DNA from: Streptomyces shenzhenensis | Lineage (GTDB): Bacteria; Actinomycetota; Actinomycetes; Streptomycetales; Streptomycetaceae | Assembly (NCBI RefSeq): GCF_003688995.1 | Contig: NZ_PENI01000028.1 | Span: forward strand, 1 to 64,000 | Length of the DNA: 64,000 bases | Reading direction: 5' to 3' | In this document: positions 34,002 to 42,132 of the stretch, one piece after another | Position numbering within the stretch: position 1 is the stretch's first letter | Layout: every line of letters begins with the position of its first letter | Position numbers and translations under genes: made by a program | The notes under the pieces: model-generated | What the model saw: only the letters and a program-made list of their open reading frames with translations | Told to the model about the DNA's origin: nothing | The model's database searches: none

Positions 34002-34718
34002 ATGACGACCGACGCCGAGGATCCGACCCTCACGATCGACGAGCTGGCCGCGCGGGCGGGCGTCACGGTCCGCACGGTCCGCTTCTACGGCACCAAGGGC
34101 CTGCTGCCGCCGCCGGTGATCGGCCCGCGCCGGGTGGGCCGCTACGGGCGGGACCATCTCGCGCGGCTCGCGCTGATCGAGGAATTGCAGCTCCAGGGGA
34201 TGACGCTGGCCGCGATCGAGCGCTATCTGGGCCGGCTGCCGCCGGACCTCGGCGCGCACGGCCTGGCCGTGCACCGCGCGGTGGTGTCCTCGTGGGCCCC
34301 GGACACGGCGGAGACCCTGACGCGCGCGGAGCTGGAGCGCCGGGCGGGGCGCCCGCTGGACGGGGCCGATCTGGACCGGCTGACGGCGATGGACGTCGTC
34401 GAGCGGGCCGGTGACACGTTCCGGGTCGACCTCGGACTGCTGCGGCTCGGCGTCGAACTGCTCGACGTACCGCTGTCCCAGGAGGCGATCCTCGCCGCGC
34501 GCGCCGCCCTGCTGGAGCACGCCCGCGCGGCGGCGCACGAGATGTCGCGGCTGCTGCGCGGCGAGGTGGCACAGCGGGACGCGCGGGACGTGCGGTCGCT
34601 GTCCGCGCACATGCAGCCCCTGGTGGTGCAGGCCCTGCTGACGGCCTTCCAGCGGTCCTTGAAGGAGGAGCTGCGGGGGTGGCTCAAGGAGGACGGGGCG
34701 ACGGCAGGACCGTCCTGA
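34002..34718 (+). CDS. MerR family transcriptional regulator
   Basis: 238-aa regulator. The N-terminal winged helix-turn-helix is typical: LTIDELAARAGVTVRTVRFY followed by YGRDHLARLALIEELQLQGM. A dimerisation coiled coil and a C-terminal effector region without a Cys-rich metal site follow, so an organic ligand is likelier than a metal. The ATG at 34002 lies in the divergent region shared with the amino-acid permease, which may be its target. A strong terminator follows. Confidence 0.87.
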   Translation: MTTDAEDPTLTIDELAARAGVTVRTVRFYGTKGLLPPPVIGPRRVGRYGRDHLARLALIEELQLQGMTLAAIERYLGRLPPDLGAHGLAVHRAVVSSWAPDTAETLTRAELERRAGRPLDGADLDRLTAMDVVERAGDTFRVDLGLLRLGVELLDVPLSQEAILAARAALLEHARAAAHEMSRLLRGEVAQRDARDVRSLSAHMQPLVVQALLTAFQRSLKEELRGWLKEDGATAGPS

Positions 34719-34720
34719 CC

Positions 34721-34755
34721 CGTCGGGCGGCCCCCTTCCGGAGAGCCGCCCGACG
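34721..34755. terminator. Bidirectional terminator between merR and fadB-like genes
   Basis: Perfect 11-bp inverted repeat, CGTCGGGCGGC (34721-34731) and GCCGCCCGACG (34745-34755), with a 13-nt loop. It begins 3 nt after the MerR stop and ends 16 nt before the convergent fadB-like stop. Confidence 0.75.
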
Positions 34756-34770
34756 GCGGGACCGCCGCCC

Positions 34771-36981
34771 TCAGCGGGCGTCGGTGAACGTCTCCCCCTT
34801 CTCGGCCTTCTCGGCCTTCTCGACCAGCAGGGCCGGCGGCGTGAACCGCTCGCCGTAGCGCGCGGCGAGTTCACGCGCGCGTGCGACGAAGCCGGGCAGC
34901 CCGGTACCGGACCCGGCCCCGGCACAGCCGTCGTAGCCGTTGATGTACTGGAGCACACCACCGGTCCAGCCCGGGAAGCCGATCCCGAAGACAGAGCCGA
35001 TGTTGGCGTCGGCGACGGAGGTCAGCACGCCCTCCTCGAGGAGCCGCACGGTGTCGAGCGCCTCGGCGAAGAGCATGCGCTCCTGCATGTCGGCGAACGG
35101 GATCTCGTGGCCGGGCCGGGTGAAGTGCTCCCGCAGTCCCGGCCACAGTCCGGTGCGCCTGCCGTCCTCGTCGTAGTCGTAGAATCCGGCGCCGCCGCTG
35201 CGGCCGGTGCGGCCGAACTCGTCGACCATGCGGTCGATGACGGCCTCCGCCGGGTGCGCGGTCCAGGTGCCGCCCGTCTCCTCGACGGCTCGCCGCGACT
35301 CGTTGCGGATCTTGCGGTGCAGGGTGAGGGTCAGTTCGTCCATGAGGGCGAGCACCTTCGCCGGGTAGCCCGCCTGCGCCGCCGCCTGTTCGACCGACGC
35401 GGGTTCGATGCCCTCGCCCACCATGGCCACGCCCTCGTTGATGAAGTGGCCGATCACCCGCGAGGTGAAGAAGCCGCGCGAGTCGCGCACGACGATCGGC
35501 GTCTTCTTGATCTGCCGGACCAGGTCGAAGGCGCGCGCGAGCGCCTCGTCCCCGGTCCGCTCGCCCTTGATGATCTCGACCAGCGGCATCTTGTCGACCG
35601 GCGAGAAGAAGTGCAGTCCGATGAAGTCGGCCTGGCGCTGGACGCCCTCGGCGAGCGCGGTGATCGGCAGGGTGGAGGTGTTGGAGCACAGCAGCGCGTC
35701 GGGGGCGACGACGTTCTCGATCTCCTGGAACACCTTGTGCTTGAGCGCGGAGTCCTCGAAGACGGCCTCGATGACCGCGTCGCAGCCCGCCAGGTCCTGT
35801 GCCTCGCCGGTCGGGGTGATCCGGGCGAGCAGCGCGTCCGCCTTCTCCTGCGTGGTACGGCCCTTGGCGACGGCCTTGGCGCACAGCTTCGCGGAGTGGT
35901 TCTTGCCCTTGAGGGCGGCCTCCAGGGAGACGTCCTTGAGGACGACGTCGATGCCCGCGCGGGCGCACGCGTAGGCGATGCCTGCGCCCATCATCCCGGC
36001 GCCGAGGACGGCGACCCTGCGCACCGCGCGGGAGCCGATGCCCTGGGGGCGGTTGGCGCCGGAGTTGACGGCCTGGAGGTCGAAGAAGAACGCCTGGATC
36101 ATGTTCTTCGAGGTCTGTCCGGCGGCCAGCTCCACGAAGTAGCGGGCCTCGATGATCTGGGCGGTCTCGAAGTCGACCTGGGATCCCTCCACGGCCGCGG
36201 CGAGGATGCGGCGCGGCGCCGGGTAGGGGGCGCCGGCCGTCTGCTTGCGCAGCGTGGCCGGGAAGGCGGGCAGGTTGGCCGCGAACTTCGGGTTCGCCGG
36301 GGTGCCGCCCGGGATGCGGTAGCCGGGCCGGTCCCAGGGCTGCTGGGACTCGGGGTGGGCGTCGATGAAGGCGCGGGCCTTCGCGAGCAGGTCCTCCGGG
36401 GTGTCGGCGACCTCGTGGACGAGGCCGTTCTCCTGGGCGCGGCGCGCGCTGTACTGGGTCCCCTGCAGCAGCACCTTCAGCAGGGCGTCGGTGATGCCCA
36501 GCAGGCGCACGGTGCGGACGACGCCGCCGCCTCCGGGGAGCAGTCCGAGGGTGACCTCGGGGCAGCCGATCTTGGTGCCGGGGGTGTCGAGGGCGATCCG
36601 GTGGTGGCAGGCCAGGGCCAGTTCGTAGCCGCCGCCCAGGGCCGCGCCGTTGATCGCGGCGACGACCGGCCTGCCGAGGGTCTCGATGCGGCGCAGCCGG
36701 CGTTTGACGGCGAGCCCGGCGTCGAACAGGTCCTGCGCGGTCTCGGGCGTGACCCGGATCAGGTCGCGCAGGTCGCCGCCCGCGAAGAAGGTCTTCTTGG
36801 CGGAGGTGACGATGATGCCGCGGATGGAGTCCCGCTCGGCCTCCAGCCGGTCGGTGACCACGGCGAGGGAGTCGCGGAACGCCTGGTTCATGGTGTTCGC
36901 GGACTGGTGCGGGTCGTCGAGGACGAGGGTGACGACGCCGGTGTCGTCCTGTTCCCAGCGGATGGCGGTGCTCTCGGTCAT
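34771..36981 (-). CDS. fadB: Bifunctional enoyl-CoA hydratase / 3-hydroxyacyl-CoA dehydrogenase (FadB-like)
   Basis: 736-aa beta-oxidation protein. Residues about 10-200 are a crotonase domain, with NGAALGGGYELALACHHRIA and GCPEVTLGLLPGGGG carrying the oxyanion hole and catalytic Glu. From about 325 an NAD-binding domain starts VAVLGAGMMGAGIAYACARAG, and the dehydrogenase catalytic His is in FIGLHFFSPVDKMPLVEI. A C-terminal 3HCDH domain follows. It hydrates trans-enoyl-CoA and oxidises 3-hydroxyacyl-CoA. It is 39 nt downstream of the thiolase gene on the same strand, forming the alpha-beta trifunctional pair. Cytosolic. Confidence 0.95.
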   Translation of the reverse strand: MTESTAIRWEQDDTGVVTLVLDDPHQSANTMNQAFRDSLAVVTDRLEAERDSIRGIIVTSAKKTFFAGGDLRDLIRVTPETAQDLFDAGLAVKRRLRRIETLGRPVVAAINGAALGGGYELALACHHRIALDTPGTKIGCPEVTLGLLPGGGGVVRTVRLLGITDALLKVLLQGTQYSARRAQENGLVHEVADTPEDLLAKARAFIDAHPESQQPWDRPGYRIPGGTPANPKFAANLPAFPATLRKQTAGAPYPAPRRILAAAVEGSQVDFETAQIIEARYFVELAAGQTSKNMIQAFFFDLQAVNSGANRPQGIGSRAVRRVAVLGAGMMGAGIAYACARAGIDVVLKDVSLEAALKGKNHSAKLCAKAVAKGRTTQEKADALLARITPTGEAQDLAGCDAVIEAVFEDSALKHKVFQEIENVVAPDALLCSNTSTLPITALAEGVQRQADFIGLHFFSPVDKMPLVEIIKGERTGDEALARAFDLVRQIKKTPIVVRDSRGFFTSRVIGHFINEGVAMVGEGIEPASVEQAAAQAGYPAKVLALMDELTLTLHRKIRNESRRAVEETGGTWTAHPAEAVIDRMVDEFGRTGRSGGAGFYDYDEDGRRTGLWPGLREHFTRPGHEIPFADMQERMLFAEALDTVRLLEEGVLTSVADANIGSVFGIGFPGWTGGVLQYINGYDGCAGAGSGTGLPGFVARARELAARYGERFTPPALLVEKAEKAEKGETFTDAR

Positions 36982-37020
36982 GACGGGGTCTCCGTAGAAG
37001 TCTCGTGATCCGCAGGGTGG

Positions 37021-38235
37021 TCAGACGCGTTCGACGATCGTGGCGATGCCCATGCCGCCGCCCACGCACAGCGTGACGAGGCCGTACCGCTTGTCCCGGC
37101 GCTCCAGTTCGTCGACGAGGGTGCCGAGGAGCATGGCGCCGGTGGCGCCGAGCGGGTGCCCGAGGGCGATGGCGCCGCCGTTGACGTTGACCTTGTCCAG
37201 GGGGAGGCCCATGTCCTTGACGAACCGCAGGACGACGGCCGCGAACGCCTCGTTGATCTCGACCAGGTCGATGTCGTCGATGGTCATCCCGGCCCGCGCG
37301 AGGGCCTTGCGGGTGGCGGGCGCGGGCCCGGTGAGCATGATGGTGGGCTCGGAGCCGGAGACGGCGGCGGAGACGATCCGCGCGCGCGGGGTGAGTCCGT
37401 TGCGCTCGCCGGCCTCCCGGGAGCCGATCGCGACCAGGGCGGCGCCGTCGACGATGCCGGAGGAGTTGCCCGCGTGGTGGACGTGGTCGATCTTCTCGAC
37501 CCAGTGGTACTTCTGCAGGGCGACGGCGTCGAAGCCGCCCAGCTCGCCGATGTCGGCGAACGACGGCTTCAGCTTGGCCAGCGAGTCCGCGGTGGTACCG
37601 GGGCGCGGGTGCTCGTCGTGGTCGAGGACGACGAGTCCGCTGCGGTCCCGCACCGGGACGACGGAGCGGTCGAAGCGGCCCTCCTTCCGGGCGGTGGCCG
37701 CGCGTTCCTGGGAGAGCGCGGCGTACTCGTCGACATCGCGCCGGGAGAAGCCCTCGATGGTGGCGATCAGGTCGGCGCCGATGCCCTGCGGCACGAAGTT
37801 GACGGCGAGGTTGGTCATCGGATCGTTGAACCAGGCGCCGCCGTCGGAGGCCATCGGCACCCGGGACATCGACTCGACGCCGCCGGCCAGCACCAGGTCC
37901 TCCCAGCCGGAACGGACCTTGGCGGCGGCCAGGTTGACGGCTTCGAGACCGGACGCGCAGAAGCGGTTCTCCTGGACGCCCGCCACCGTGTCCGGCAGTC
38001 CGGCCGCGATCGCGGCGATACGGGCGATGTCCGAGCCCTGGTCGCCGACCGGGCCGACGACGCCGAGCACGATGTCGTCGATGGCCGCCGGGTCGAGGCC
38101 GGGGAAGCGGGCGCGGATCTCGTGGATGAGGCCGACGACCAGGTCGATGGGCTTCGTGCCGTGCAGGGCGCCGTTGGCCTTGCCGCGGCCGCGCGGGGTG
38201 CGGATCGCGTCGTACACGTACGCTTCGGTGCTCAC
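37021..38235 (-). CDS. fadA: Acetyl-CoA C-acyltransferase (FadA-like thiolase)
   Basis: 404-aa thiolase. The nucleophilic Cys is in ENRFCASGLEAVNLAA, the catalytic His in GGAIALGHPLGATGA and the second Cys in TLCVGGGMGIA. It completes beta-oxidation by thiolytic release of acetyl-CoA from 3-oxoacyl-CoA produced by FadB. Starts with GTG at 38235 (GTG AGC ACC). It lies upstream of fadB, probably in one operon with the CoA-transferase/racemase gene further upstream. Distinct from the PcaF thiolase at the right end, which belongs to the pca operon. Confidence 0.95.
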   Translation of the reverse strand: MSTEAYVYDAIRTPRGRGKANGALHGTKPIDLVVGLIHEIRARFPGLDPAAIDDIVLGVVGPVGDQGSDIARIAAIAAGLPDTVAGVQENRFCASGLEAVNLAAAKVRSGWEDLVLAGGVESMSRVPMASDGGAWFNDPMTNLAVNFVPQGIGADLIATIEGFSRRDVDEYAALSQERAATARKEGRFDRSVVPVRDRSGLVVLDHDEHPRPGTTADSLAKLKPSFADIGELGGFDAVALQKYHWVEKIDHVHHAGNSSGIVDGAALVAIGSREAGERNGLTPRARIVSAAVSGSEPTIMLTGPAPATRKALARAGMTIDDIDLVEINEAFAAVVLRFVKDMGLPLDKVNVNGGAIALGHPLGATGAMLLGTLVDELERRDKRYGLVTLCVGGGMGIATIVERV

Positions 38236-38367
38236 TGGCAGGCCTTTCCACGAGGGTTTCGGAGCGATGGGGTGTTCGGGGCGGCCAGGCGTGTCATGGC
38301 CGGTCCTCGGCGGTCTCGTCCGGGTGCGCCGGGCCGGGCACGCGGTCGAGGGGGAACGGCGGTTCCA

Positions 38368-39522
38368 TCATGCGTCGTCCGTGGCGGGGTCGCAGAGCAG
38401 GCGCGGCACGTCCCAGTCGCGGGCCACGTCGGCGGTGCCGGCGCCGGGCAGCGCGGGGCCGGTGCGGACGGCGGTGGGGGTCGCGGAGAACCTGGGCGCC
38501 GGGGCCGGTTGGGTGATGCCGCCGCGCTCGGTGAAGGTGCCCCGGGCGGCGAGGTGCGGATGGCGGGGGGCCTCGCGCAGCGACAGGACGGGCGCCACGC
38601 ACGCGTCGGAGCCCTCGAAGACGGCCGTCCACTCGTCGCGGGTACGGGACTTGAAGCGGGCGGCGACCCGCTCGCGCAGCTCGCCCCACCGGGTCAGGTC
38701 CTTGCGTGCCGGGATCAGGTCGTCGAGGCCGAGCAGCCGCAGGAACTCCTCGTAGAACTGCCGTTCAAGGGCGCCGACCGCCATGTACGCGCCGTCGGCG
38801 GTCTCGTAGCTGCCGTAGTACGGGCAGCCGCCGTCCAGCAGGTTGGCGGCGCGGCGGTCCTGCCAGCGGCCGGCGGCGAGCATGCCGTGGATCATGGCGG
38901 TGAGGTGGGCGGTGCCGTCGACGATGGCGGCATCGACGACCTGGCCGACGCCGCTCACGCGCGCGTGGTGGAGCGCGGCGAGCACGCCGACGACCAGGTA
39001 GAGCGAGCCGCCCGCGTAGTCGCCGAGCAGGTTGGCGGGGACGGCCGGGGGCTCGTCCGGGGCGCCGATCATGCCGAGGGCGCCGGTGACGGCGATGTAG
39101 GCCACGTCGTGGCCGGCCCGCTGGGCGAGGGGGCCGTGCTGTCCCCAGCCGGTCATCCGGCCGTAGACCAGCCGTGGATTGCGGGCGTGGCAGTCCTCGG
39201 GGCCGACGCCGAGGCGCTCGGCGACGCCCGGGCGATTGCCCTCGATCAGGATGTCCGCGCGTTCGGCAAGGTCGAGGACCCGGGCCGGGCCGTCGGCGGA
39301 CTTCAGGTCGACGCGCACCGAGCGCTTGTTGCGGTTGGTGACGTCGTGGGCCGGGTCGACGGCGAGTCCCGGGCCGCCGGGCCGGTCGACGCGGACGACG
39401 TCGGCGCCCAGGTCGGCGAGGAGCATGGCGGCGAACGGGCCGGGGCCGATGCCGGCCAGCTCGACCACGCGCACACCCGTGAGCGGGCCGGCTCCCCGCG
39501 TCGGTGTCCCTGCGGTCGTCAT
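38368..39522 (-). CDS. CaiB/BaiF CoA-transferase family protein, alpha-methylacyl-CoA racemase-like
   Basis: 384-aa class III CoA-transferase fold. GVRVVELAGIGPGPFAAMLLADLGADVVRVD is characteristic; residues RPGGP and NLLGDYAGGSLY include the conserved Asp. The GQHGPLAQRAGHDVAYIAVTGAL segment carries the His used by alpha-methylacyl-CoA racemases, favouring that role over a CoA transferase. It would epimerise 2-methylacyl-CoA so that beta-oxidation of branched chains can proceed. The ATG at 39522 (MTTAGTPTRG) is chosen over an upstream ATG whose extension is not protein-like. It lies 132 nt upstream of the thiolase. Confidence 0.88.
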   Translation of the reverse strand: MTTAGTPTRGAGPLTGVRVVELAGIGPGPFAAMLLADLGADVVRVDRPGGPGLAVDPAHDVTNRNKRSVRVDLKSADGPARVLDLAERADILIEGNRPGVAERLGVGPEDCHARNPRLVYGRMTGWGQHGPLAQRAGHDVAYIAVTGALGMIGAPDEPPAVPANLLGDYAGGSLYLVVGVLAALHHARVSGVGQVVDAAIVDGTAHLTAMIHGMLAAGRWQDRRAANLLDGGCPYYGSYETADGAYMAVGALERQFYEEFLRLLGLDDLIPARKDLTRWGELRERVAARFKSRTRDEWTAVFEGSDACVAPVLSLREAPRHPHLAARGTFTERGGITQPAPAPRFSATPTAVRTGPALPGAGTADVARDWDVPRLLCDPATDDA

Positions 39523-39666
39523 GGCGGCCCCCAGTCGATATGACACAACCGATGTAACACCGGTGATGCTAGGAACGCGCTCCACTGGGCACAAGGGCGC
39601 AAGAGCAAGCGCTTGGCCACGCTACCCGGACGCCGGTGTGCCCGGCCAGGTACACGAGTCGCTGTG

Positions 39667-39679
39667 CCCCCTTCGGGGG
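39667..39679 (-). terminator. Compact CCCCC-TTC-GGGGG hairpin
   Basis: A 5-bp G/C stem (39667-39671 with 39675-39679) and 3-nt loop, in the 202-bp gap 39523-39724 between the CoA-transferase and the small membrane protein. It is downstream of the small gene and could end its transcript. Nothing else in this gap looks coding. Confidence 0.35.
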
Positions 39680-39724
39680 GGTGTCATGGCCGGGTCGCGG
39701 CCGGCGCCCGGCCGGCGCGGATCC

Positions 39725-39871
39725 TCACAGGGCCCACCGCAGCAGGGTGCAGATCATCGCGATCGTCCAGGCGAGCCCCGCCAGGACGGCGAGGGCCAGT
39801 GCGAGCGCTGCGCCGCGCCGGGTGAGCCGGGGGCGTCGCGTCACGGGTCGCGGGCAGGGGTGCGTCGTCAT
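39725..39871 (-). CDS. Small single-pass membrane protein
   Basis: 48-aa ORF beginning MTTHPCPRPV, with a basic N-terminus (RRPRLTRRG) followed by one hydrophobic helix, AALALALAVLAGLAWTIAMI, ending CTLLRWAL. The basic-inside pattern predicts N-terminus in the cytoplasm. It resembles short Streptomyces membrane proteins that I recall as MmpA-like; this is from memory and not checked. The ribosome-binding site is weak. It overlaps an antisense frame at 39860-40153, so at most one of the two is likely expressed from this spot. Confidence 0.5.
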   Translation of the reverse strand: MTTHPCPRPVTRRPRLTRRGAALALALAVLAGLAWTIAMICTLLRWAL

Positions 39872-40153
39872 GCGGCCCAGCCTGTCGGCGCGGGGCCGCC
39901 GGCACATCCGTACACCTACTCAGACGGGGTACCCGGATTTGAGACTTTCCGGAGCCGTACGGCGCCCACGCTCGGGTTTCGGGCGGAAAAGTGCCAGGGG
40001 GCGACAGCCCGGGAGCGGGCGGGTGAGCTGGGCCGGATCCTGTGGTACTGGGGCGGGAACCTCGGTCACTACGCCCTCGAACCCGGGGACGGTTCGGCCG
40101 TCTACGACTCCGGGTACCGCGAGGTCGGGGAGTGGCGGATCGTCGCCTCCTGA
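39860..40153 (+). pseudogene. Gene remnant or small hypothetical ORF
   Basis: In this frame the last ~40 codons (from about 40030) have strongly G/C-biased third positions and a natural composition (GRILWYWGGNLGHYALEPG), whereas the upstream part does not. The only in-frame start is a GTG at 39860, preceded by GCAGGG. The 3' end overlaps the end of the endonuclease V gene on the other strand. It may be a short gene of up to 97 aa or the 3' remnant of a lost gene. No family recognised. Confidence 0.35.
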
Positions 40154-40824
40154 AGCGCGCGGCGGCACAGCGCGTCCGCACGGCGTGTCGTCTCCGGGAG
40201 CCGGTAGCGCGGGGTGAGCGCGAGCGTGTGGGCGCAGGCGTTGTCGAGGTTCACCCGGTGGCCGACGGAGACGAAGACCGGCTTGACGGCGTCCCGGGTG
40301 CGCAGGGCGCGGCCGACCTCCTCGTCGCCCGCGAGGAGCGGCGAGGCGCTGCCGCGCTCCCGCGCCGGGTCGTCGTAGGCGAAGGTGAACGGGTTCTTGG
40401 CGACCCCGATCGTGGGCAGGCCGGTGACCACGCCCAGATGGCTGGCGAGCCCGAAGCGGCGCGGATGGGCCAGACCGTAGCCGTCGCAGACGACCAGGCC
40501 CGGCGGACCGGACAGCGAGTCGAGAGCGGCCAGCACGGTGGGGATCTCGCGGAAGGCCAGCAGTCCGGGCACGTACGGGAAGGAGACCCGGCCGACGGCG
40601 GTCGCCTCGGCGACCACCTCCAGGGTGGCCGCGTCCAGCGTGACGGCCGCCGCCGCGACGAGGTCGCGCTCGTCGTCGTAGGCGACGTCGACCCCGGTGA
40701 CCCGGCCCGTCCCGGGCGGCGGCCCGGGCTCGTCGAGCACCACCCGCCCGCGCAGTTCGTCCTGCACGGCGCGGGCCTGTTCCTCGGTCGCGGGCCGGTC
40801 AGCGGGCATCGGTACGGTCGTCAT
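40102..40824 (-). CDS. nfi: Endonuclease V (deoxyinosine 3'-endonuclease)
   Basis: 240-aa endonuclease V. The catalytic Asp is in VTGVDVAYDD. Conserved segments are YVPGLLAFREIPTVLAAL with the wedge PYVP, VVCDGYGLAHPRRFGLASHLG with catalytic Asp and His, and PTIGVAKNPF. It nicks DNA near deaminated adenine (hypoxanthine). The start is uncertain between ATG 40824 and ATG 40809, since neither has a clear ribosome-binding site. It is the second gene after a small stress-type protein on the same strand. Confidence 0.93.
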   Translation of the reverse strand: MTTVPMPADRPATEEQARAVQDELRGRVVLDEPGPPPGTGRVTGVDVAYDDERDLVAAAAVTLDAATLEVVAEATAVGRVSFPYVPGLLAFREIPTVLAALDSLSGPPGLVVCDGYGLAHPRRFGLASHLGVVTGLPTIGVAKNPFTFAYDDPARERGSASPLLAGDEEVGRALRTRDAVKPVFVSVGHRVNLDNACAHTLALTPRYRLPETTRRADALCRRALQEATIRHSPTSRYPES

Positions 40825-40854
40825 GGTGGGCACGAGCGTACGGGGCACCCCGGG

Positions 40855-41181
40855 TCAGCTGTCGCCGAGGGCCCGTCGCAGCTCGCTCTTGTTCATGTCC
40901 GACCGTCCGTGGATGTTGCGCCGCCTGGCCTCCTCGTACAGCTGATCGTAGGTGGGGCCCTGAGCGCCCTTGCCCGAGCGAAGGCCGCCGCGCCGGCCCG
41001 AGGACATGTCCTCGACCGAGGTGCGGCTCGCCGTCCTCGACTCACCGGCGCGGGCGCGCTCCTTGTTCACGGTCCGGGCGGCGATCTCCTCGGCGCGCTG
41101 CTCGCTCTCGCCGCGGTCCAGCGCGCTCTCCTTGATGTGCTCGTACTGCCGCTCCCGCTTGGGGCTGGAACCACGTGGCAC
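40855..41181 (-). CDS. Small hydrophilic protein with Rho-N/SAP-like C-terminus
   Basis: 108-aa very hydrophilic protein with a GTG start at 41181 and AGGAAG upstream. The N-terminal half (KRERQYEHIKESALDRG, AEEIAARTVNKERAR) is helical and charged and matches proteins often annotated as plasmid stabilisation proteins in actinomycetes. The last 35 residues (YDQLYEEARRRNIHGRS, MNKSELRRALG) look like a Rho-N/SAP-type nucleic-acid-binding motif. No toxin partner is adjacent, so a plasmid-stabilisation role is doubtful; a DNA/RNA-binding stress protein is the cautious view. Confidence 0.7.
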   Translation of the reverse strand: MPRGSSPKRERQYEHIKESALDRGESEQRAEEIAARTVNKERARAGESRTASRTSVEDMSSGRRGGLRSGKGAQGPTYDQLYEEARRRNIHGRSDMNKSELRRALGDS

Positions 41182-41417
41182 GACCGCTCACTTCCTCTCA
41201 TGTCGGAGGGGTACCGAGTACCCGTGATCCGTGCCGCCACATCTGCTCAGCACGCGCGCGTGGGCGGTCCCGGGCGCCGCAGAGACGCGCGTGCATGAAC
41301 GCGGTGACAGAGGTCACTCGGAATTCATGTGCACCGACGAGGCCGTTCCGTCGTCTCTTCAAGTGCCAGGTCTCGTCCACCCGGATGTTCGTCCAGCCGT
41401 CACGAGGGAGCAAGACC

Positions 41418-41831
41418 TTGTCCATCGTCATCGAGCAGCCCGTGGAGGCCCGCCTCGTCGCCGCCGCCCCACGCATGCCCAGCATCCCCGCCACGCTGCG
41501 CTACGACCGGCGCGACCCGTTCGCCGTCCGGATGACCTTCCCCGCCCCGGCCACCCTGGAGGGGGTGGAGGTCTGCTGGACATTCGCCCGCGACCTCCTC
41601 GCGGACGGCCTGCACGGCCCGGAGGGGCACGGCGACGTGCGCGTGCGCCCGTACGGGTACGACCGGACCGTCCTGGAGTTCCACGCTCCCGAGGGCACGG
41701 CCGTCGTGCACGTACGCTCCGCCGAGATACGCCGGTTCCTCAAGGCCACGAGCGATCTGGTGCCGCTCGGCCTGGAGCACCTCCGGCTCGGCCTCGACCA
41801 CGACCTGGCCGAGCTGATGCGGGACGCCTGA
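41418..41831 (+). CDS. ssgD: SsgA-like sporulation/cell-division protein (SsgD-type)
   Basis: 137-aa member of the SsgA-like protein (SALP) family, unique to morphologically complex actinomycetes. Diagnostic features are the start SIVIEQPVEARLV, LRYDRRDPFAVRMTF, VCWTFARDLLADGL and VRVRPYGYDRTVLEFHAPEG. SALPs guide septum formation, peptidoglycan remodelling or spore separation. I assign SsgD by resemblance to what I recall of that paralogue. The start is TTG at 41418 with GAGGGAG 7 nt upstream; longer frames upstream are not conserved-like. It stands alone. Confidence 0.85.
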   Translation: MSIVIEQPVEARLVAAAPRMPSIPATLRYDRRDPFAVRMTFPAPATLEGVEVCWTFARDLLADGLHGPEGHGDVRVRPYGYDRTVLEFHAPEGTAVVHVRSAEIRRFLKATSDLVPLGLEHLRLGLDHDLAELMRDA

Positions 41832-41849
41832 CGGCCGCCGCTGTGCGCC

Positions 41850-41869
41850 CCGCGGCGGCGCCGCCGCGG
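41850..41869 (+). terminator. 20-bp GC palindrome after ssgD
   Basis: Perfect palindrome built from CCGCGGCGGC and its complement, 18 nt after the ssgD stop. It can fold into a strong stem and probably terminates ssgD transcription just before the ABC-F promoter. Confidence 0.55.
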
Positions 41870-41882
41870 ACATTTAATCGCG

Positions 41883-41911
41883 TTGACAGCCGTAGGCCCC
41901 CCTCGTAGCGT
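41883..41911 (+). promoter_or_regulatory. Consensus HrdB-type promoter of the ABC-F gene
   Basis: TTGACA at 41883-41888, a 17-bp spacer, and TAGCGT at 41906-41911. This is the best housekeeping-sigma match in the window. It would start a transcript with a leader of roughly 215 nt before the ABC-F ATG at 42133. Confidence 0.75.
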
Positions 41912-41938
41912 TCTCAGCGGTCCCTGTTGCCGCCGATC

Positions 41939-42132
41939 GGAGAAGGACGTTGCTCGTCTGAGGTCCTGAGTCACCGCGTCGCACACCGTCAGGTGTGGGC
42001 GTCGCGTGCGACCTCGGCGTCCGAGCCGTCCTTCGGCACTGGGCCGTTCCCCGGCCCCGGTCACCCCGGTTGCCGCCCCGCGGTGCCTCGACACGCGTTT
42101 GCCCTGATCGCACCGAGCAACCGCGAGGCCCC
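41939..42132 (+). promoter_or_regulatory. Leader with short uORF and alternative hairpins (possible attenuator)
   Basis: The leader holds a strong Shine-Dalgarno (GGAG at 41939) spaced 7 nt from TTG CTC GTC TGA (41950-41961), a three-codon uORF reading Met-Leu-Val. Downstream is CACACC/GGTGTG around 41982-41997. GTCGCAC and GTGCGAC can pair across it, and GGGCCG/CGGCCC forms a later stem. This layout of uORF followed by competing stems fits ribosome-mediated attenuation, as known for several ABC-F resistance genes. Pairings are by eye. Confidence 0.55.

Noticed and set aside
38294..38371. 25-codon minus-strand frame overlapping the end of the CoA-transferase gene (ATGATGA)
   Set aside because: The overlap looks like coupling, but the frame is very short, has no features and could arise by chance; not called.
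40855..41181. Toxin-antitoxin or plasmid-maintenance locus
   Set aside because: The protein resembles ones labelled plasmid stabilisation, but no partner toxin or plasmid gene lies beside it.
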